Source: Saccharum officinarum (taxonomy: Eukaryota > Streptophyta > Magnoliopsida > Poales > Poaceae). Taken from it: DNA of 64,000 nucleotides. The stretch is taken from the NCBI GenBank assembly GCA_020631735.1, contig CM036159.1, positions 16,035,511 to 16,099,510 on the forward strand, given 5' to 3'. Below are positions 22,101 to 36,549 of this stretch, in pieces (position 1 is the first letter of the stretch; each line of letters opens with the position of its first letter). Position numbers and translations under genes: made by a program. The notes beneath the pieces were generated by a model. That model did no database searches. It was not told where the DNA came from and saw nothing but the letters and a program-made list of their open reading frames with translations.

Positions 22101-25100
22101 TTTTATTCAGGGCCATGGAGTATCATGAATAATAAAAACTGTTCGTATAAAAATAATACTTGCATTGGGTAGTCAAGTGTAACTATTGAGAGGACAAGCA
22201 AAAAAAATCAAAAGTTGGTATTGGGTAGTCATATCAACTGAAACAAGGTGTGCCTTTCGCTTAATTGAATTTCTATCAAAATTCCTTCAGTGCTTATTTA
22301 TAAAAAATATAATTTCTGAAGCAGTTTAGGTTTGAATAGCTCAAATACAGAAATGGAAACAGCCAAAAATGGCAATTTAGTGTATCCTAAATTTAAGAAA
22401 ACGTCCCAAGTACCCCCTAAACCATTTTCAGTTTATTTTTCACCTCAGCTGCAACACAATTTCCCTCACTTATTAATACTAGTCCAGATCACCCTACAAC
22501 TGAAATTTTGCTGTGCTGCATGCTGACATCTTTCAATTTTTGATATGGTAGTAATGGAACGACCTACTGTGTCAGTTAAATTTTCTATGTGTTTTTCTGA
22601 TTGAATAGCCATTTGGTCCCCTTCTGCACTTTGTGCCTCTTAACCTTGGCTAAGCAGGCAGAATGTTTGCATTGCTGTTATCTTTTCTCTCAATATCAAT
22701 TCCTGGAAAAGCACATTCTTCAAAAAAGAGGCAAATTATATTGTACAACCAACATGGTTGAGCTAAGCACTCTGATTTTGATACTTATGGGATATAAACT
22801 AAATGGTACTGAAAATTGAGAGTGAAAATCACACCAAGCCAACCTCATGGTGGTTATTTGGTCACTTATACCTTCTTTTTTAAGGGAAATGTATTCCTTC
22901 TATCAGAAGGAGCAAACATGTTTCTGTGCTATCATTGAAGGGCCAATATTTTTCCTCAAACAAAAAGAATAAAGGAAAAGCTGTATAACATGATGAAACT
23001 GATTGGTTTGTTCCAACAAACAATGAGAACACATTTTTCAAAGAAATTACCATGACAATCTGTGAGGTCCAATTCAGATACTTCTTGAAGCATAGATTGA
23101 CGATCAAGCAAGTTTGCTATTGCGCCAGGTGGATCAAGAACAGTAACTTCTGGGTGTGCCTCCCTATATTCCTATCAAAATGAGGCAAAATAATTTATAG
23201 TTTAAATCAAAGATATAATTAAGCTGATTTTTTATAAAACATTTTAGACACTTCTATCTAAAATAAAAATGAAAAAAGTAGTTTAAAACATTTTGAATTA
23301 CTCACCTCCAACAATTGCTGCCACCCCTTTCCAGTTAACTGCAGAAAAGACAATGGCAAGTCAAATAAGGAAAATCTTAGCAACAATGCAGCAAATTTCA
23401 ACTTCTCCAGGCTTAATATATATAACTACTACTAGAATATTCCAGATTGGCTGACCTTATGAAGAACAATGTCAAATGGGCCTTGATCAGACAATGGACG
23501 TTTCTGATCAATAGCGACAAACAAGATTCCCTTTTTCCTGCAGTATGTTTTAGAAGGATAAGAAAGTGACAATATGGGCAAAATACAAAATAGCCGCCAA
23601 ATTATAACCATTTTTTGTTCTATCAGCAGCACCTTAAGCATTGCGAGCGAGCGTATAAACTTTTCTAACTCTATTTCCCATTAAAGAGCCAACTCCACAT
23701 ATGAGCACAGTTATATGTTTTTTTATTGTTTTTAATGAATAACCGTATTCTAAAGATGATTTCAAGTTTGCATTCAAAGAAAAAGCCTCCTCAGCTGTTT
23801 CAGGAGTACGAGTCATGAATCTAATGGGACAGGACAAGAGTCCACAAGACTATGCTACAAAAGAAAAGGTCACTATTTCAGTAACGGCACAGCACATGTG
23901 CTATACTGATATGCATGTTTGCTACTAGCTAGTCAAACAGCACTAGAATATGCTCCCTGATTGGTGTACATCCAGAAACATTTTAAAAAGAAAGGACACG
24001 GTATATAATCAACAAAAAGGCCGGACACCCAACACTACCGATTTCTTAAAAGAGCATGTGGATCAGTTCAAGCATAAAAGGTAATGCACATGCTTATCAC
24101 AGGTTACTAAAATATTCCTATGACACCATGTGGAACCTACATTATCTTGACATTCCACGTCCAGTCCTGATCCAAGTAATGTGCGAAGCATTATAGGAAT
24201 ATAGGATCACAAGTGATCAATTAAAAGAAACTATCTTTTATATCTATGATGTATTGACATCCAGGATCCTGCATTTGCTTCCACATTCTCCACTAAATTT
24301 TGAACAAATTGCTATCACTGTGTGGAAATAAGGTTGCTATCAGAAGGGATTATAAAACTACCACACGATAAGGAATGCAGCAATGTCGCTTTCTTATCCC
24401 CCAAAAAATAGCAGCAACATGGAAATATGTCTAATCACAATAGTGCATGTTAGGCCTTGTTCACTTACCATCCCAACCCAAAATATTTCCTCTTCCACAC
24501 ATCACATCAAATCTTTCACGCATGCATGGAGCATTAAATGTAGGTAAAAAAAGATAACTAATTGCATAGTTTGTCTGTAAATATCGGGACGAATCTTTTG
24601 AGCCTAGTTAGTCAATAATTGGACAAATTTTGCCAAATAACAACGAAAGATGCTACAGTAACTTTTCACCTACTTTTCGCACAGTGAACACACCCTTATT
24701 ATATGTCACTGTAGTCGATGATTCTAGAATCTAGAGAAAGAAGCTACTCCCATGGAATTGAATAAACATTAGTAAAGATTATCTACTAGTAAAATTGTAC
24801 AATAATTCTACTTGGAAAGGGACAGCAAAGGCGCTTCCACTTTGCCAGGAAAACAAAAGGCACGAACGTCCAGTAAAAATCAAACCATATCAGAAAGCCG
24901 AGATTCGGTCAGACTTTTTCAATTTCAAAGGACGCTTTTCACTGCCTTCTGGGCCAAAGCTCTAACCTTACCACACGTTTTATTCTCAACAAAGACTGTT
25001 CAAGTTCGAAACTTCTTCAGTTCAGCGGTTTGCTAGTAGAGTCTAACTCAGCGAGATAATGATAAGATAAAGCCATCTCCAACCTCCCAAGTCTGAGAAA

Positions 25101-25647
25101 ACAGGGGGCGGGGATCTCTGTCTCCAGAATATACCAAGACAGAGACAGGCGTCAGTGAATTAACAAAGTGGAAACAGTGGGAATAAAAGACGAGGTGCTG
25201 GCGTGCTGCTGCTGCTACTCAGCAAGTTCTCCATGGTACTCAAAAATCATCAGACAAAAACTGGTGGAGAGAAAGATCACTGTTCTATTCCGCCTAATTC
25301 TATCACACCAAAATCAAGGACCGCCACCAAACGCTGGCTCCCAATGCACGCCGTCGCCATCCCATCCCCAAGCCAACCGAAATATCCCAGACGCGGCGCA
25401 CCTTTTCCGCATGGACCCGTCTCTACCTAAACCAAACCAAGGCGGAGCACGTGATCCCCCCGCAGTACCTGGCGAGCCCCCGGAGCTTGGGTTGGAGGAA
25501 GCTCTTGGCCTTCTTAGTCGTGAGCGCGTACCCCACCACGACCTCCCTCGCGGGCGCCGGCACCACCGCCTCCTCCGCGGCCGCCGCCGGCGCCACCGTC
25601 TCAGGGTCCACCTCCCCCTCCGCCCCCACGCACCCGCCCGACACCAT
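19171..25647 (-). CDS. ITPK1: Inositol-tetrakisphosphate 1-kinase (ITPK)
   Basis: Exons on the minus strand: 25647-25469, 23537-23456, 23338-23306, 23171-23051, 21798-21706, 20493-20386, 20297-20121, 20023-19968, 19879-19795, 19286-19171. They splice at GT-AG sites into 349 residues, close to the length of cereal ITPKs. The enzyme phosphorylates inositol tri- and tetrakisphosphates in the cytosol toward phytate. The N-terminal Rossmann-like lobe includes [19 protein letters not shown] (about 36-54) and [16 protein letters not shown]. The ATP-grasp part includes [18 protein letters not shown] (about 170-187), [20 protein letters not shown], and the metal-binding RLFNIDMI and [18 protein letters not shown] (about 302-320). 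The start is the first ATG after a GC-rich leader. A Tourist MITE lies in intron 1, a short MITE in intron 5, and two Tourist-like copies sit just upstream. Maize loss of an ITPK gives low-phytate seed. The symbol refers to the family, not a proven ortholog. Confidence 0.94.
21336..21432. mobile_element. Short MITE in ITPK intron 5
   Basis: The ends CACCCTGTTCGCTT and AAGCGAACAGGGTG are inverted repeats. The core contains TTTTCAGCCAACAAACA and CCTCTCACAACAAATCAGC. This is the best preserved copy of a roughly 100-bp family also seen near 790, 28735, 29395, 45835 and 47990. Confidence 0.8.
24453..24695. mobile_element. Tourist-type (PIF/Harbinger) MITE in ITPK intron 1
   Basis: 243 bp with ends GGCCTTGTTCACTT and AGTGAACACACCC, flanked by TTA at 24450-24452 and 24696-24698. 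The interior carries the family motifs TCTTTTGAGCCTAGTTAGTC and GCTACAGTAAC. Confidence 0.88.
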
Positions 25648-25889
25648 CGCGGCGGGCCGAGGCCCAATAGCGGCGAGACAAACCCGGGCGAGGAGAGGAG
25701 AGGGGAGAGCGATCGAGGTCGAGGTCGAGGCCGAGGCCAGGCGGGCGGCGGCGAGATCGGGAATGCCGGGAGGGGAAGGGGACACGGCCGGAGCCCTAAG
25801 CGGCTAAGCGTCGGGAGCGGAGCGGTGCGGTGCGGTGCGGGGAGCCGGGGACAGGTGGTGTGTGCGGGAAGGGCAGGTCGAGGCGGCGA

Positions 25890-25915
25890 GTGGAGAGAGA
25901 GAGAGAGAGGAGAGG
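25890..25915 (-). repeat. GA/CT microsatellite in ITPK leader region
   Basis: A run of GA dinucleotides on the + strand, that is CT repeats in the sense of the ITPK transcript, upstream of the start codon. CT-rich leaders are common near plant transcription starts. Confidence 0.6.
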
Positions 25916-25983
25916 GGAAGAGAGGTGGGGGCGCCTGCGTATTTGTAGCGGAGGAAGGGAGCAACTTTGCTTTTAGGACGCTT

Positions 25984-26238
25984 GGCTGTGTTTAGTTGTG
26001 TAAAAAGGTGTAAAAAGGAGTAAAAAAAGTATTGTAGCATGTTTTGGTTTTATTTGGCAAATAGTGTCCAACCGTTGACTAATTAGGTTCAAAACGTTCG
26101 TCTCGCAAAGTATAACCAAGCTGTACAATTAGTTTTTTATTTCATCTACATTTAGTACTCCATGCATGTATCACAAGTTTGATGTGACGGGAATCTTTTA
26201 TTTGCACGGTACTTTTTTTTTAGGAAGTAAACACAGCC
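25984..26238. mobile_element. Tourist-like MITE upstream of ITPK
   Basis: Ends GGCTGTGTTTAG and AAACACAGCC are inverted. The interior has ACTAATTAGG, TCGTCTCGCAAAG and CTCCATGCATGTA, shared with the other copies of this family. Confidence 0.75.
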
Positions 26239-26292
26239 TTGGAACCCAAGTGTCTGCCAGATTACGGTCTTGCCCTTGTACTCTTCTATTCA

Positions 26293-26522
26293 GGCTGTGT
26301 TTAGATCACTAAAAAGTGCACTGTGAAAAAAAAATCACCGTCATGGAGTGTTAAATGTGGATAAAATCAAAAACTAATGATACAGTTTGGGTGTACTTTG
26401 TGAGACGAACGTTTTGAGCCTAATTAGTCAACGGTTGGATAATTATTACCAAATACAAACGAAATGGTACAGTGTCGCTACAGTAATTTTTGACACTCCA
26501 AATTTGGGAACTAAACACAACC
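26293..26522. mobile_element. Tourist-like MITE upstream of ITPK, second copy
   Basis: It runs in opposite orientation to 25984-26238. Ends GGCTGTGTTTAGATC and ACTAAACACAACC, with TCA at 26290-26292 and 26523-26525. Confidence 0.8.
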
Positions 26523-26756
26523 TCAGTTTTCTTTTCCATTTTTTTTTTGCTGCGGAACAAATTTTATCCTGAAATCCGTATGGAACTTCTATTCCAAAAA
26601 TGCTCTCTACGAGTGTGGATGCAAGTGTAGTTTGAAAAGAATGTACCTCGTCTAATAATTAAAGAAAACACTACGTACATACTCTCTCTATTTTAAATTA
26701 TAAGTTTTTTTGACTTTTTTTTACATTAATTTTGCTACGAATCTATGTATAACGTA

Positions 26757-26908
26757 CTTTCTCCGTTCCAAATTATAAGTCGCTTTGACTTTTTTGATCA
26801 TCCATTTTTCTATACATATGTAATCTGGAACGGAAAAAGTATGTCTAGATACCTAGCAAAATATATGGTAAAAAAATCAAAATGACTTATAATTTGGAAC
26901 ATAAGGAG
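26757..26908. mobile_element. Stowaway-type MITE
   Basis: The inverted ends share CTCC..TCCAAATTATAAGTC and are flanked by TA at 26755-26756 and 26909-26910. A related half-element precedes it (about 26685-26730). Confidence 0.8.
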
Positions 26909-26967
26909 TATATATGAACAATGGACAATTAACAATTACAACGATGAACCCCCATGGAAGTGAATAA

Positions 26968-27252
26968 GAGCAACTCCAACATACTAGGTAAATGTATTCG
27001 TGAAGCCATTTATAGCTATTGTGCTCAAAAAAGCATTCCAACAGCTTATCTATATTGTTTTCCAGTTTTTCCAACTGGGTATCCCACCATTCTCGTTAGT
27101 CATATTTCCCCAGCAAGTCTTGCTTGCTATCTGTGTTTTTCAATTTAGCTAGACTGGTGTAAACTCTACATTTTAGATGGCTTTCTATTTTACATAATGG
27201 CTAAATCTCACAATTTAGCATTTAATTTTACCAAGTCTCTTGGAGTTAGCTC
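26968..27252. mobile_element. MITE with TAA duplication (GAGCAACTCCAAC ends)
   Basis: Ends GAGCAACTCCAAC and TTGGAGTTAGCTC are inverted. TAA occurs at 26965-26967 and 27253-27255. Confidence 0.7.
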
Positions 27253-27255
27253 TAA

Positions 27256-27766
27256 AGGCCTGTTTGGATCAATTAGCACTAAAAATTAGCTAACTAAAGC
27301 AACTCCAAGCTATTCTTGTTGTGGAGATTATTTTAGAATTTATATATCAAAAAAAGTAGCCTAAAACAGATGTGCTATCTAATTTTGTAAAATAGAAAGT
27401 TGGTTATCCCTTGATTTTTGATACCCATATATAACCAACCACAGGAGTTGTCTATTTGACTTTGTAAAATAGCAAGGCCGTTGTAGATATCTTCTTTTTG
27501 AAAAGTTTTCTATTTTACAAAATGGCTAAAGAATGGAATTTGACAACTAATTTTAGCTAAGTTGTTGAAGTTGTTCATACCTACTAACTTTTTTGCTAGC
27601 TCATTTTTAGTAGGATGTTGTTTGGATCAACCTGTTAATAGGTGGTTGGATAATAATTTGAAGGTGTACATGAACTATTAGCAACTCCAAATCTGCTAAC
27701 GAACGGCCCTTTAGTTAATAATTAGCAGGTTTATTAGTGCTAATGGATCCAAATCCTAACAGGCCC
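27256..27766. mobile_element. MITE with TAA duplication, containing a nested related element
   Basis: Ends AGGCCTGTTTGGATC and GATCCAAATCCTAACAGGCCC are inverted. TAA lies at 27253-27255 (shared with the neighbouring element) and at 27767-27769. An inner element with GCAACTCCAAG ... TTGAAGTTGTTC ends occupies about 27300-27580. Confidence 0.65.
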
Positions 27767-28286
27767 TAAACCATGATCATGACTCATGAGTCGTGAACAA
27801 ACGGCGTGTTGTAGGTGTAGAAATTCATTGCCAGATACAAAAGGCAACCTATTTCCACACTTTACGAGCATTTCCAGGCTGCAAGCAAGGCAAGTACTAA
27901 AATGATGCTTAGCCGCCCAACCAGTGCGAGCCAACTCAAGTTTTTATAACTAGTGGTGCATCCGCGTAACAATATGCGCCGTTTGGAGTTGCAGTGGCCC
28001 GCTCGGAGCTGGACGCCTTGCATTTGCGTACACGCATGCCGTAGGTGTAAGAAATGGGCAACGACGACAGTATATACGTAGAATTTGTACGCGTATATAC
28101 AGGCTGGTGTCGGAACAAAATTAACCAGCCATATAGCATCCGGGATTTTAGTAGAGACAGCCCCATTTTGTTAATACTGCTATATACTCTCTCCGTCCCA
28201 AAATACATGACATTCTGAGATTCAAAATTTGTCGAACAATTGTTGACATTTTAGGTCAGCATACGCGTCAGACCATTACCAACGTA

Positions 28287-28542
28287 CTTCCTCTATATTG
28301 GTAAAAGAAGTCGTTTTGAACAAGGTTTGGGTCAAACATTGAGAATATAAATCATGAATAATTTTTAAGTTGTTGAGTTTATAAATGTGAAAATAATATG
28401 AATAGATTTGTTTTGAAATATACTTTCATAAAAGTATACATATATCACTTTTAAATATTTTTTTATTAAAAAATAAAGTCAAAGTTATATTTTGAAGACC
28501 GTATCGTTATCTAAAACGACTTGTTTATCAACCTGGAGGGAG
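28287..28542. mobile_element. Stowaway-type MITE
   Basis: Ends CTTCCTCTATATTGG and, inverted, CTCCCTCCAGGTTGA, both followed inward by AAGTCGTTTT. TA duplications at 28285-28286 and 28543-28544. Confidence 0.75.
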
Positions 28543-28734
28543 TACCATCGAGCTGTCGCTTCGTGTCTTCCACACTCGGGCTGTAAGATCGAATAGAAAA
28601 AGGAGATTCAAAACGGCTGATGTCTCTACCCGGTGTGGAGAGTTTAGTAAAATATTATTTCCTAGCCGGAGCAACAGTTCCCAAGCTCGACGTTGTCATC
28701 AGCTGCAAGATGCCAGTGTAGGGGTGTCAGGGTC

Positions 28735-28850
28735 TTTTCGCTTGTCCGTATTTTTTCAGTCAACGAGCAGCATTTTTCTCTCACAATAAATCAGTGAACA
28801 GTACTTTCAATCATAACTTTTCAGCCAAACGAACAGGCTGTTGGCTTGCA
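28735..28850. mobile_element. Short MITE (TTTCAGC / CTCTCACAA family)
   Basis: It contains TTTTTCTCTCACAATAAATC and CTTTTCAGCCAAACGAACAG, matching the 21336-21432 copy. Confidence 0.6.
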
Positions 28851-28951
28851 CGTTGGTCTCCGTGACCATTCCTACAACGTCAACTAATACGGGACAGAGG
28901 GAGTATGCAGGATGCGCATCAGCTAGTGTGTAAGATAGTGCAAAGAAATAA

Positions 28952-29166
28952 GGGGGTGTTTAGTTTCTCTTTTTTTTAACACCTATCGCATCGAATGTTT
29001 GAACACATGCATGGAGTGTTAAATATAAACTAATTACGAAACTAATTACACAGATTGAGATTAATTTACGAGACGAATCTATTAAGTCTAATTAGTCCAT
29101 TATTAATATCCGAACACTCTATAATCAACACCTGTTAAAGTTTATCAGAGCGAACCAAACAGGCCC
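28952..29166. mobile_element. Tourist-like MITE
   Basis: Ends GGGGGTGTTTAG and CCAAACAGGCCC. The interior has ACACATGCATGGAGTG and CGAGACGAATCTATTAAG, shared with the family. Confidence 0.7.
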
Positions 29167-29394
29167 TACCGTGGTTTTTTTCTGAAGCAACGATGCTCTG
29201 AACTGTTAATGCAGAAGGTCTTATCAAAAACAAGTGACGTCTGCACCATGATAATTGCTTGAAAAAAAATGTCTACTGGATGCATAGATCAGATAATACG
29301 GGACTTGAATATTGGTGCAATAAATCGTGGGCCATCACGTAAGGTGTACTCGAACAATTTTGTAATATTACGAAAAAAAACTAAGCAGTTTGCT

Positions 29395-29525
29395 TCTATA
29401 GCAATGTTCATCCGGCTTATATCTATACTTTTTAGCTTATTTTTTCAGCTGGAACGGTATTTTTCTCTCACACCAAATCAGGCAACCGTGTTTTTCAGCC
29501 GGCTTATCAGCACAGCCGAACTGGA
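29395..29525. mobile_element. Short MITE (TTTCAGC / CTCTCACAC family)
   Basis: It contains TTTTTTCAGCTGGAACG and TTTTTCTCTCACACCAAATC, a diverged copy of the 21336-21432 family. Confidence 0.5.
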
Positions 29526-29528
29526 CCT

Positions 29529-29541
29529 ATATATATATATA

Positions 29542-29586
<45 letters not shown>
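29529..29586. repeat. Compound AT/GT microsatellite
   Basis: About 8 AT units followed by about 20 GT units. Confidence 0.97.
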
Positions 29587-29587
<1 letters not shown>

Positions 29588-29699
29588 TGTTTGTCGCCGG
29601 CAGTCTGCCGCTTTGCCCGGCGCCGGCGGCCGGCGGCCACTTTTATTGCTGATGCCTGATGCTGGACTTCTGGTCGCCGTAGGCAGCTCCATTAAAAAC

Positions 29700-31340
29700 C
29701 GCAAGTGACACTTAACTAATCCCGTGTTGATTGGCCTGGTTATAGCTTAATATCATAGTATGATGAAGACCCATGTCGTCCTTGAACGATGTACTGAACA
29801 GCTCAACAAATCACTAGTCTTTATCAAGTGCTCATTACCGGGGATTCTTTAAAGAGTAAAATCAATCAGACTAAAGAATGTCTTAACCAAGTCCTGGCAC
29901 GAAGCAAGTCACTGACACAAATCGCTCCGAGAGATGGCCTCGGCTGGTTGATCCAAACGAAAGGCAAGCAATTCCAAAAAAAAAAAGTCCTTACACGAAG
30001 CCTTGAAGCATGTTTGCAGAATTGCAGTTGCGCTCCTTCAAGGCTATTAACAGACTGCGGTAGAAAAGAACTGAATCTCACCGGTTGGAAATGAATCTCC
30101 GTTGTTCAGATAATACGCTTTCTGATATTTAAACGGCATTATTTTGCTTATACACGGACAGGATCAAGGCACGCGGATCGATGTGCTCCGACTGATGTGC
30201 AAGGCTTCGTGGAATACCGGCAAGGAAGCTTCCATGGGATATTCTAGATTCATCATTGCCGTGCTCCCCATCCCCATGGATGGTGCAATTTGAAGCCCAC
30301 CTGCGGGCTGCGGCAACCTGCTTCCACACCACACTGTTCAGAAGAGGGCATCCTGAATCCTGATTCCTGGAACTGCTTCCTTCCATAGGAACGGAAGATG
30401 AGTGGAATTGCTCCTCCTTCGCTGTCAGTGAGCAGTATCCCCGCCGTCTTGCGATGTGTGGATGAATATGACGCGAGTGCCAGGCGTCATCGCTCTGAAT
30501 TGGTGCAGGAGTACCCCGTACTGTACTTCATTAACCAAAGAACATAAAGGTTTGGGGAGTTGTTAAGTACTGTAGTAGGAACCATCAAAGCAATTAATTA
30601 CAAGGCAGCCTGAAGTTTAGTAGGCATACGGATGTGGATCGAAATCATTTTGTTTCGAGCTGAAGTCGGATAGGGTAGAACAAGGAATTACAGTGATGGA
30701 CACTGTTGCGTAAAACGACATGATTTGTTTTTGTTTTTTTTTTCTTGAGGGAGATTGCAAGAGAATGAATGAGAGAGATGGAAGTATTTGATCCACGAAT
30801 GTATTATCTTGGCTTCAGCCTTCAGATATACATGAACAAAGAACAATGAATGAGCATTCCCTTGATCTTTTTCAGCCGAAAGGCATTTCCTTTATTCAAT
30901 TGTATGTGCAATCCTAAAGCTAAAGGTTCTTCACGTGATAGGTAGAATATCTCCACAGTAGTCTCCTGATATTTTTCTGATACATCGGGATCTCGAGAAA
31001 CATACTAAATTTGCAAATGGGAAATGCTACAAGAGTTATTTATGGTGAGTCGTTTTCAGTTCCACATCACAGGTCATGCATGCAGCACAGCTAGGAGAAC
31101 CGGCACGGCAAGTGGATATGATCTGCACGTTCAGGCCACCTCGACTCGATGGGCCCTTCTATCCGGACGCACACAAACAAACGGGTTTCGGCCGCTACTG
31201 CAAAAATAGCGATATGCGTGGCAGCTCGAGTATGAGACATCGCTTCCTTTGCTCGGTAGAACGCTGCAAATCGACAGTCTGCCACTCGGCTGCATGCCCA
31301 AGAAGACGTACGCTTACAGATCGTTAGAAGCGAATAATTG
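29700..31340. other. Intergenic stretch, no gene recognised
   Basis: Several frames under 90 codons lie on both strands (for example 29828-30094 and 30129-30386), with no domain or splicing logic. Confidence 0.35.
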
Positions 31341-31345
31341 TACTA

Positions 31346-31616
31346 GGCCGTGTTTAGATCCCTAATTTGGGGCACAAAATCTGCACAGTGCGCATTAAAT
31401 GTGCACTGTATCAATTTGTTTGTATTTGGTAAAAATTGTCCAAACTTTGACTAATTAGACTCAAAATATTCGTCTCGCAGAGTACAATAAAACTGTGCAA
31501 TTAGTTTTTAATTTCATCTACATTTAGTACTCCATACATGTGCCGGTATTTTGATGTGATGGGAATTTTCTTTTTGCATAGTAGAATTTAGGGATGAAAT
31601 TTGGGATCTAAACAGT
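31346..31616. mobile_element. Tourist-like MITE
   Basis: Ends GGCCGTGTTTAGATCCC and GGGATCTAAACAG are inverted. The interior has ACTAATTAGACTC and TTCGTCTCGCAGAG. Confidence 0.72.
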
Positions 31617-31671
31617 CTGACTAACTGATGACTGACTAACAACAGTCTCGACGCCTCAAACAATAAACAAT

Positions 31672-32620
31672 GGCCTTGTTCACTTCCCAATCCCAACCCA
31701 AAATATTTCCTCTTCCACTCATCACATCAAATCTTTTGACGCATGCATGGAGCATTAAATATAAGTAAAAAAGATAACTAATTGCATAATTTGTCTGTAA
31801 ATATCGAGACGAATCTTTTGAGCCTAGTTAGTCCATGATTAAATATTTTTGGAAAAAGTCTAAATAACCCCCTGAACTATGGACCCTGGAACACATAACC
31901 CTCCGAACTATGAAACGGTCTAATTTACCCTCTGAACTATCCAAAACCGTCTATTTTACCCTCCGGGCGGGTTTCGACGGCGGGTTTGCTACAGTAACAG
32001 CGGGTTTGCTACAGTAATACCGTTTTGTCTTTTTATTTATTTTCGCTGAATATTTGAAAAATCATAGTAAATCACAAAAAATCATAAAATAGAAAATCTA
32101 ATTTTGTTAGACTCCACATGAGTAGATCTACACAGTGAATATATAATACGATAAGCTTTAGTACAAAGTTTTTGCTGTAGCTTTAAATTAATTGGAAAAT
32201 CCAATTTAGACTAAAGTTACAGCAAAAACTTTGTACTAAAGCGTACCATATTATATGTTCGCTGTGTAGATCTACTCATGTGGAATCAAAAAAATTAGAT
32301 TTTCTATTTTATGATTTTTCTGTGATTTACTATGATTTTTCAAATATTCAGCGAAAATAAATAAAAAAACAAAACCGCTATTACTGTAGCAAATACGTTG
32401 TTACTGTAGTAAACCCGCCTTTGAAAACCGCCCAGAGGGTAAAATAGACGGTTTTGGATAGTTCAGAGGATAAATTAGACCGTTTCATAGTTCAGAGGGT
32501 TATGTGTTACAGGGTCCATAGTTCAGGGGTTATTTAGACTTTTTCCAATATTTTTTGTCAAATAACAACGAAAGATGCTACAGTAACTTTTCAGCTACTT
32601 TTCGTCAAGTGAACACACCC
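31672..32620. mobile_element. Tourist-type MITE split by a nested hairpin element
   Basis: The left part is 31672-31850 and the right part 32547-32620. The ends are GGCCTTGTTCACTT and AAGTGAACACACCC, as in the 243-bp copies at 24453 and 46977. Removing the insert and one 9-bp duplication gives about 244 bp. AAT flanks both ends. Confidence 0.85.
31851..32546. mobile_element. Long-hairpin (foldback) MITE with 9-bp TSD
   Basis: 696 bp that folds almost end to end. It starts GGAAAAAGTCTAAATAACCC and ends with the inverse; the two arms of about 340 bp meet at TTGGAAAATCCAA near 32199. AATATTTTT occurs at 31842-31850 and 32547-32555, a 9-bp duplication of Mutator type. No coding capacity. Confidence 0.9.
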
Positions 32621-32945
32621 AATACACACTACTGATGACAAACGACGAAAGCAAGACTCATCCACCACCTCGATTACGCTGATGACACAAGGAACCAGGC
32701 GATAAAAGAACTGCATCTCACAGATCAAGAAGCAACAATATAGGCAACCATAACGATTCTTAATAACCCAGTAACAAAGCAGGAGAATTAACCAAGTCTT
32801 ACAACATCAGGTGTTGTAAACCACAGCACACAATGACAGATAAGTTCGGAACCGACAGACACACAACACGATAGTACGAGCCACTCAGGGCAGATCACGG
32901 GATACTTGCAGCACACAGGCCTGACGCTGTAGCACCAGAAAGCTT

Positions 32946-35398
<2,453 letters not shown>

Positions 35399-35606
35399 AC
35401 CGGAACGACAGCCTGGGCCACGATGGAGTGCCGGCGAAGCGAAAGCGAGGGGAGGAGACGGTGTTTTTGCGTTTGAGCCCCTGGGGTTTCGATTGTTTTC
35501 ACGGTTCGGGCACCTCGTCCGTGCAAGTGCAACGGTCGGTAACGTTGGTTTGTCCGTGCCACTGCCACAGTGCCAAGCCGGCTAATCTGGGACTTATCAG
35601 GACTTG

Positions 35607-35845
35607 GGGGTGTTTAGATGCAAAAAAAAATTGAAATTTGATTACTGTAGCACTTTCGTTTGTATTTGGTACTTAGTGTTTAATCATGCACTAATTAGGC
35701 TCAAAAGATTCGTCTCGTGATTTACAACCAAATTGTGAAATTACTTATTTTTTATCTATATTTAATGCTCTATGTATGGTTCAAATATTCGATGTGACGA
35801 AGAAAGTGTAAAAATTTAGAATTTGGAAGATATCTAAACAAGGCC
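35607..35845. mobile_element. Tourist-like MITE
   Basis: Ends GGGGTGTTTAGATG and TATCTAAACAAGGCC, flanked by TTG at 35604-35606 and 35846-35848. Confidence 0.8.
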
Positions 35846-35954
35846 TTGAGAGTAAAATATTTCAAAATTACTTCGCTTTTTTGTTGGTACCTGAGTTGCA
35901 CAAGCCCACACCCACCGCTGCCTATTATTGTCTGTTAAATGGGCCCCATAAACT

Positions 35955-36207
35955 TTAGGGTTTTTAGTTGGTGAAAAAGTTTGGGTTCGGTTACTGTAGC
36001 ACTTTCGTTTTATTTGGCAATTTGTGTCTAATCATGGACTAATTAGGCTCAAAAGATTTGTCTCGTGATTTACAACTAAACTGTGTAATTAGTTTTTTCT
36101 TTCGTCTATATTTAGTACTCCATGCATGTGCCGCAAGATTTGATGTGATAAGTACTGTAGCACTTTTTGAGTTCCTTTTTTGGGTACGCATGCCAACTAA
36201 ACAGGCT
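35955..36207. mobile_element. Tourist-like MITE
   Basis: The interior has GACTAATTAGGCTCAAAAGA and TACTCCATGCATGTGCCGC, with a right end at AACTAAACAGG. The left end is imprecise. Confidence 0.65.
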
Positions 36208-36549
36208 CTTTCTTGTACTCCAATTTTGTGCGTGTCCACGACTGTGTACTCCCAAGGTGTGTAGCTCTAAAAAAACCAGTTGGTGACCTTTTTTTTTATT
36301 CAAGTTGGTGATCTATTCACGGTTCACCTAACGTTCGGTGCGGGAAGACAGCACCAGCGGCGACATCTTACCCGTCTGTGGGCCAGGCATACGGTGGGAC
36401 CCGTTTATAGGTGAGTGAGGTGAGACGCTCGACGTGGGTGTCGATTTGGACGGGTGCTCGTCGGTGCCGCGCTGATATTTTCAAATTTGAAATGGTGGAG
36501 CGGGAGTGCACCGTGCACGCTGGCCATTGATCCGTTGGCGAAAACCTTA

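Noticed and set aside
25168..25995. 275-codon frame on the + strand over the ITPK 5' region
   Set aside because: It is antisense to ITPK exon 1 and leader. The Arg/Gly-rich translation reflects GC-rich and GA-repeat DNA.
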